Source of the DNA: Campylobacterota bacterium
GTDB taxonomy: Bacteria > Campylobacterota > Campylobacteria > Campylobacterales > Sulfurovaceae
Direction: 5' to 3'
NCBI GenBank assembly: GCA_011330645.1
Contig: DRQB01000035.1
Coordinates: 1 to 6,640, forward strand
DNA: 6,640 bases
The first letter of the stretch is position 1. Every line of letters starts with the position of its first letter. This document shows positions 5,070-6,640 of this stretch, in pieces. The translations under genes were made by a program, and so were the position numbers. The notes below the pieces were generated by a model, which saw only the letters and a program-made list of their open reading frames with translations, had not been told where the DNA came from and made no database searches.

Positions 5070-5870
5070 TTGAACGATAGCCAACGACGCAGTAAAGCCA
5101 AAACCATTCCAATGAGCAAGAAACTTTTAAAAGTCATAGGTAAGACCAATGCAGAGTTCAAACTTATAGGTGAGGGTGATAAGGTACTTGTAGGTTTAAG
5201 TGGAGGGAAAGATTCTTTATCCCTCATTCATGCGATGAAACACATACAGCGTCATGCCCCTTTTCGTTTCGAGTTTGAAGCTTGTACCATTAAGTATGGG
5301 ATGCCAGATGAACATTATGAATTTCTCACCAAGCATTGTGAAGAGTATGAGATAAAGCATACGGTGTATGATACCAATATCTTTGATGTCTCTCAAGATG
5401 CCATACGTGAAAACTCTTCTTTTTGTAGCTACTTTTCACGTATGAGAAGAGGGGCGCTCTATAGTTTTGCAGAAGAACATGGCTTTAATAAAATAGCCCT
5501 TGGACATCATTTTGATGACACCGTAGAGAGCTTTTTTATGAATATGTTTTACAATGGAAGCATGAGAGCACTTGCACCTATTTACAAGACAAGCCGTGGA
5601 GTGCATCTCATACGTCCACTTATACAAGTACGGGAGAGACAGTTACGTGACTTTGCCATAGACAATAATTTACAAGTCATAGGTGATGAAGCTTGTCCTG
5701 CCATGCTAAAAGATGTCAAGATGCCTCATGCAAGAGCAAGCACAAAAGCATGGCTCGCAGAGATAGAGGAAAAGAACAAAGATGCGTTTAAAATGTTCAA
5801 AGCCTCTTTCAAACATATCCATGATGATACTTTTTTAGACCCAGAACGTTGGGATAGGGATGATATCTAA
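5070..5870 (+). CDS. ttcA: TtcA-type tRNA 2-thiocytidine synthetase, TTG start
   Basis: The product is 266 residues from the TTG at 5070. TtcA thiolates cytidine 32 in certain tRNAs, using ATP to activate the base. The ATP PP-loop is SGGKDS (44-49) and GHHFDD (145-150) is a second family motif. The E. coli enzyme holds an iron-sulfur cluster with Cys122, Cys125 and Cys222. Here the first pair reads Cys119-Ser-Tyr-Phe122 (SSFCSYFSRMRRGALY), so the second cysteine is replaced by Phe. The third is kept as Cys209 in GDEACPAM. Full cluster chemistry is therefore uncertain, though the rest of the fold looks intact. The start was chosen by the AGGA five bases upstream. An ATG at 5112 (252 residues) is the alternative, and an ATG at 4923 lies inside mtnN and is rejected. 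The stop overlaps the rluD start by one base. A related thiouridine-forming or other PP-loop sulfurtransferase activity cannot be excluded. Confidence 0.85.
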   Translation: MNDSQRRSKAKTIPMSKKLLKVIGKTNAEFKLIGEGDKVLVGLSGGKDSLSLIHAMKHIQRHAPFRFEFEACTIKYGMPDEHYEFLTKHCEEYEIKHTVYDTNIFDVSQDAIRENSSFCSYFSRMRRGALYSFAEEHGFNKIALGHHFDDTVESFFMNMFYNGSMRALAPIYKTSRGVHLIRPLIQVRERQLRDFAIDNNLQVIGDEACPAMLKDVKMPHARASTKAWLAEIEEKNKDAFKMFKASFKHIHDDTFLDPERWDRDDI

Positions 5871-6640
5871 TGGATATTTTTAATGCCAAAACCTCAGGGC
5901 GCATAGATAAAATTCTAGCCACCGAACTAGATGTAAGTCGTAATCAAGTAGAGAAACTTGTAAAAGATGGACTTGTCTCTGTGAATGAAAAAACCATTAG
6001 TAAGACAAGTTTTAAAGTGTGCGAGGGTGATGAGATAGCTTATACGTTTAAAGAAGCTCAAAAAAGGGTAGCCCCTCCCATAGACTTTGATGTGGAAGTA
6101 CTCTATGAAGATGACTATCTACTTGTGGTAAACAAACCTTCTGGACTTGTGGTACATCCTGCACCTTCAGTGAAAGAGCCTACACTTGTGGACTGGCTCA
6201 TACATAAGGGAATTTCACTCTCTACCATAAGTGGTGAAGAGCGTCATGGGATTGTACACCGTATAGACAAAGAGACTACGGGAGCTTTAGTAGTGGCTAA
6301 GACCAATGAGGCTCATGAGAAGCTCAGTGAACAACTGCAAGACAAGAGTATGGGGCGTTACTACCTAGCACTCATAGACTGTCCACTTAAAGATGACACG
6401 ATTGTAGACAAGCCCATAGGACGTAACCCGAAGAATAGACTAAAAATGGATGTCGTACCTCATGGGAAGTCTGCTAAAACGGCATTTGTGAAGCTGGCAC
6501 AAACAGCGTATGATGTTGAACTCATAGCCGCCAAACTCTTTACAGGACGTACCCATCAGATACGTGTACATCTCAATACATTAGGACGTCATATCTTGGG
6601 TGATGATTTATATGGGTTTAAGACCAAAAGAGATAAAATA
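5870..6640 (+). CDS. rluD: RluD/RluA-family 23S rRNA pseudouridine synthase, C-terminus cut
   Basis: I translated 257 residues from the ATG at 5870 to the window edge; the frame is open and the C-terminal 50 or so residues are missing. The family converts uridines in 23S rRNA to pseudouridine. Residues about 10-62 form an S4 RNA-binding domain (SGRIDKILATELDVSRNQVE at 9-28). The catalytic domain begins near 75, with YLLVVNKPSGLVVHPAP (83-99). The catalytic loop is HRIDKETTG (130-138), with nucleophile Asp133; many relatives read HRLDKDTSG. LFTGRTHQIRVHL (223-235) and GDDLYG (244-249) are further family motifs. The S4 plus catalytic layout is shared by RluC and RluD. The DK after the catalytic Asp position favours RluD, but the exact target uridines are not shown, so the symbol is tentative. 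The start overlaps the ttcA stop (TAATG), with AGGGA nine bases upstream, which suggests coupled translation. Confidence 0.9.
   Translation, partial: MDIFNAKTSGRIDKILATELDVSRNQVEKLVKDGLVSVNEKTISKTSFKVCEGDEIAYTFKEAQKRVAPPIDFDVEVLYEDDYLLVVNKPSGLVVHPAPSVKEPTLVDWLIHKGISLSTISGEERHGIVHRIDKETTGALVVAKTNEAHEKLSEQLQDKSMGRYYLALIDCPLKDDTIVDKPIGRNPKNRLKMDVVPHGKSAKTAFVKLAQTAYDVELIAAKLFTGRTHQIRVHLNTLGRHILGDDLYGFKTKRDKI

Overview
The window is about 6.6 kb of AT-rich, tightly packed bacterial DNA. It most likely comes from a Campylobacterota (epsilonproteobacterial) chromosome of the Sulfurimonas/Sulfurovum type. I infer this from the AT-rich codon use, the look of the FabD, MtnN, TtcA and RluD proteins, and promoters with a good -10 box but no clear -35 box. 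No search was run, so the genus is a judgement.

Left part (1-1540): a divergent pair. A hemerythrin-PAS protein gene runs leftward off the window edge, and slyD, a metal-binding prolyl isomerase, runs rightward. They share a 152-bp promoter region.

Middle (1541-3202): a 250-bp non-coding stretch holds an exact 18-bp direct repeat, an imperfect inverted copy of it and small hairpins. Two accessory genes follow: a membrane-anchored Mrr-type nuclease and a JmjC/cupin-like putative Fe(II)-dependent oxygenase. Each has a perfect TATAAT box exactly six bases before its ATG and no ribosome binding site, which suggests leaderless mRNAs. The other genes in the window have a recognisable Shine-Dalgarno sequence or are translationally coupled.

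Right part (3206-6640): a rubredoxin gene on the minus strand converges on the oxygenase gene with 3 bp between the stop codons. It diverges from a compact operon, fabD - mtnN - ttcA - rluD (the last cut by the window end). The operon genes overlap by one base (TAATG) or are separated by 7 bp. It combines fatty-acid initiation (FabD), removal of methylthioadenosine and S-adenosylhomocysteine with a probable menaquinone step (MtnN), tRNA thiolation (TtcA) and rRNA pseudouridylation (RluD family). These are housekeeping tasks rather than one pathway.

No clearly new multi-gene system is evident. The points most worth following are the paired leaderless promoters, the intergenic repeat element, and a TtcA that lacks one of the three cysteines known to hold the iron-sulfur cluster in the E. 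coli enzyme.
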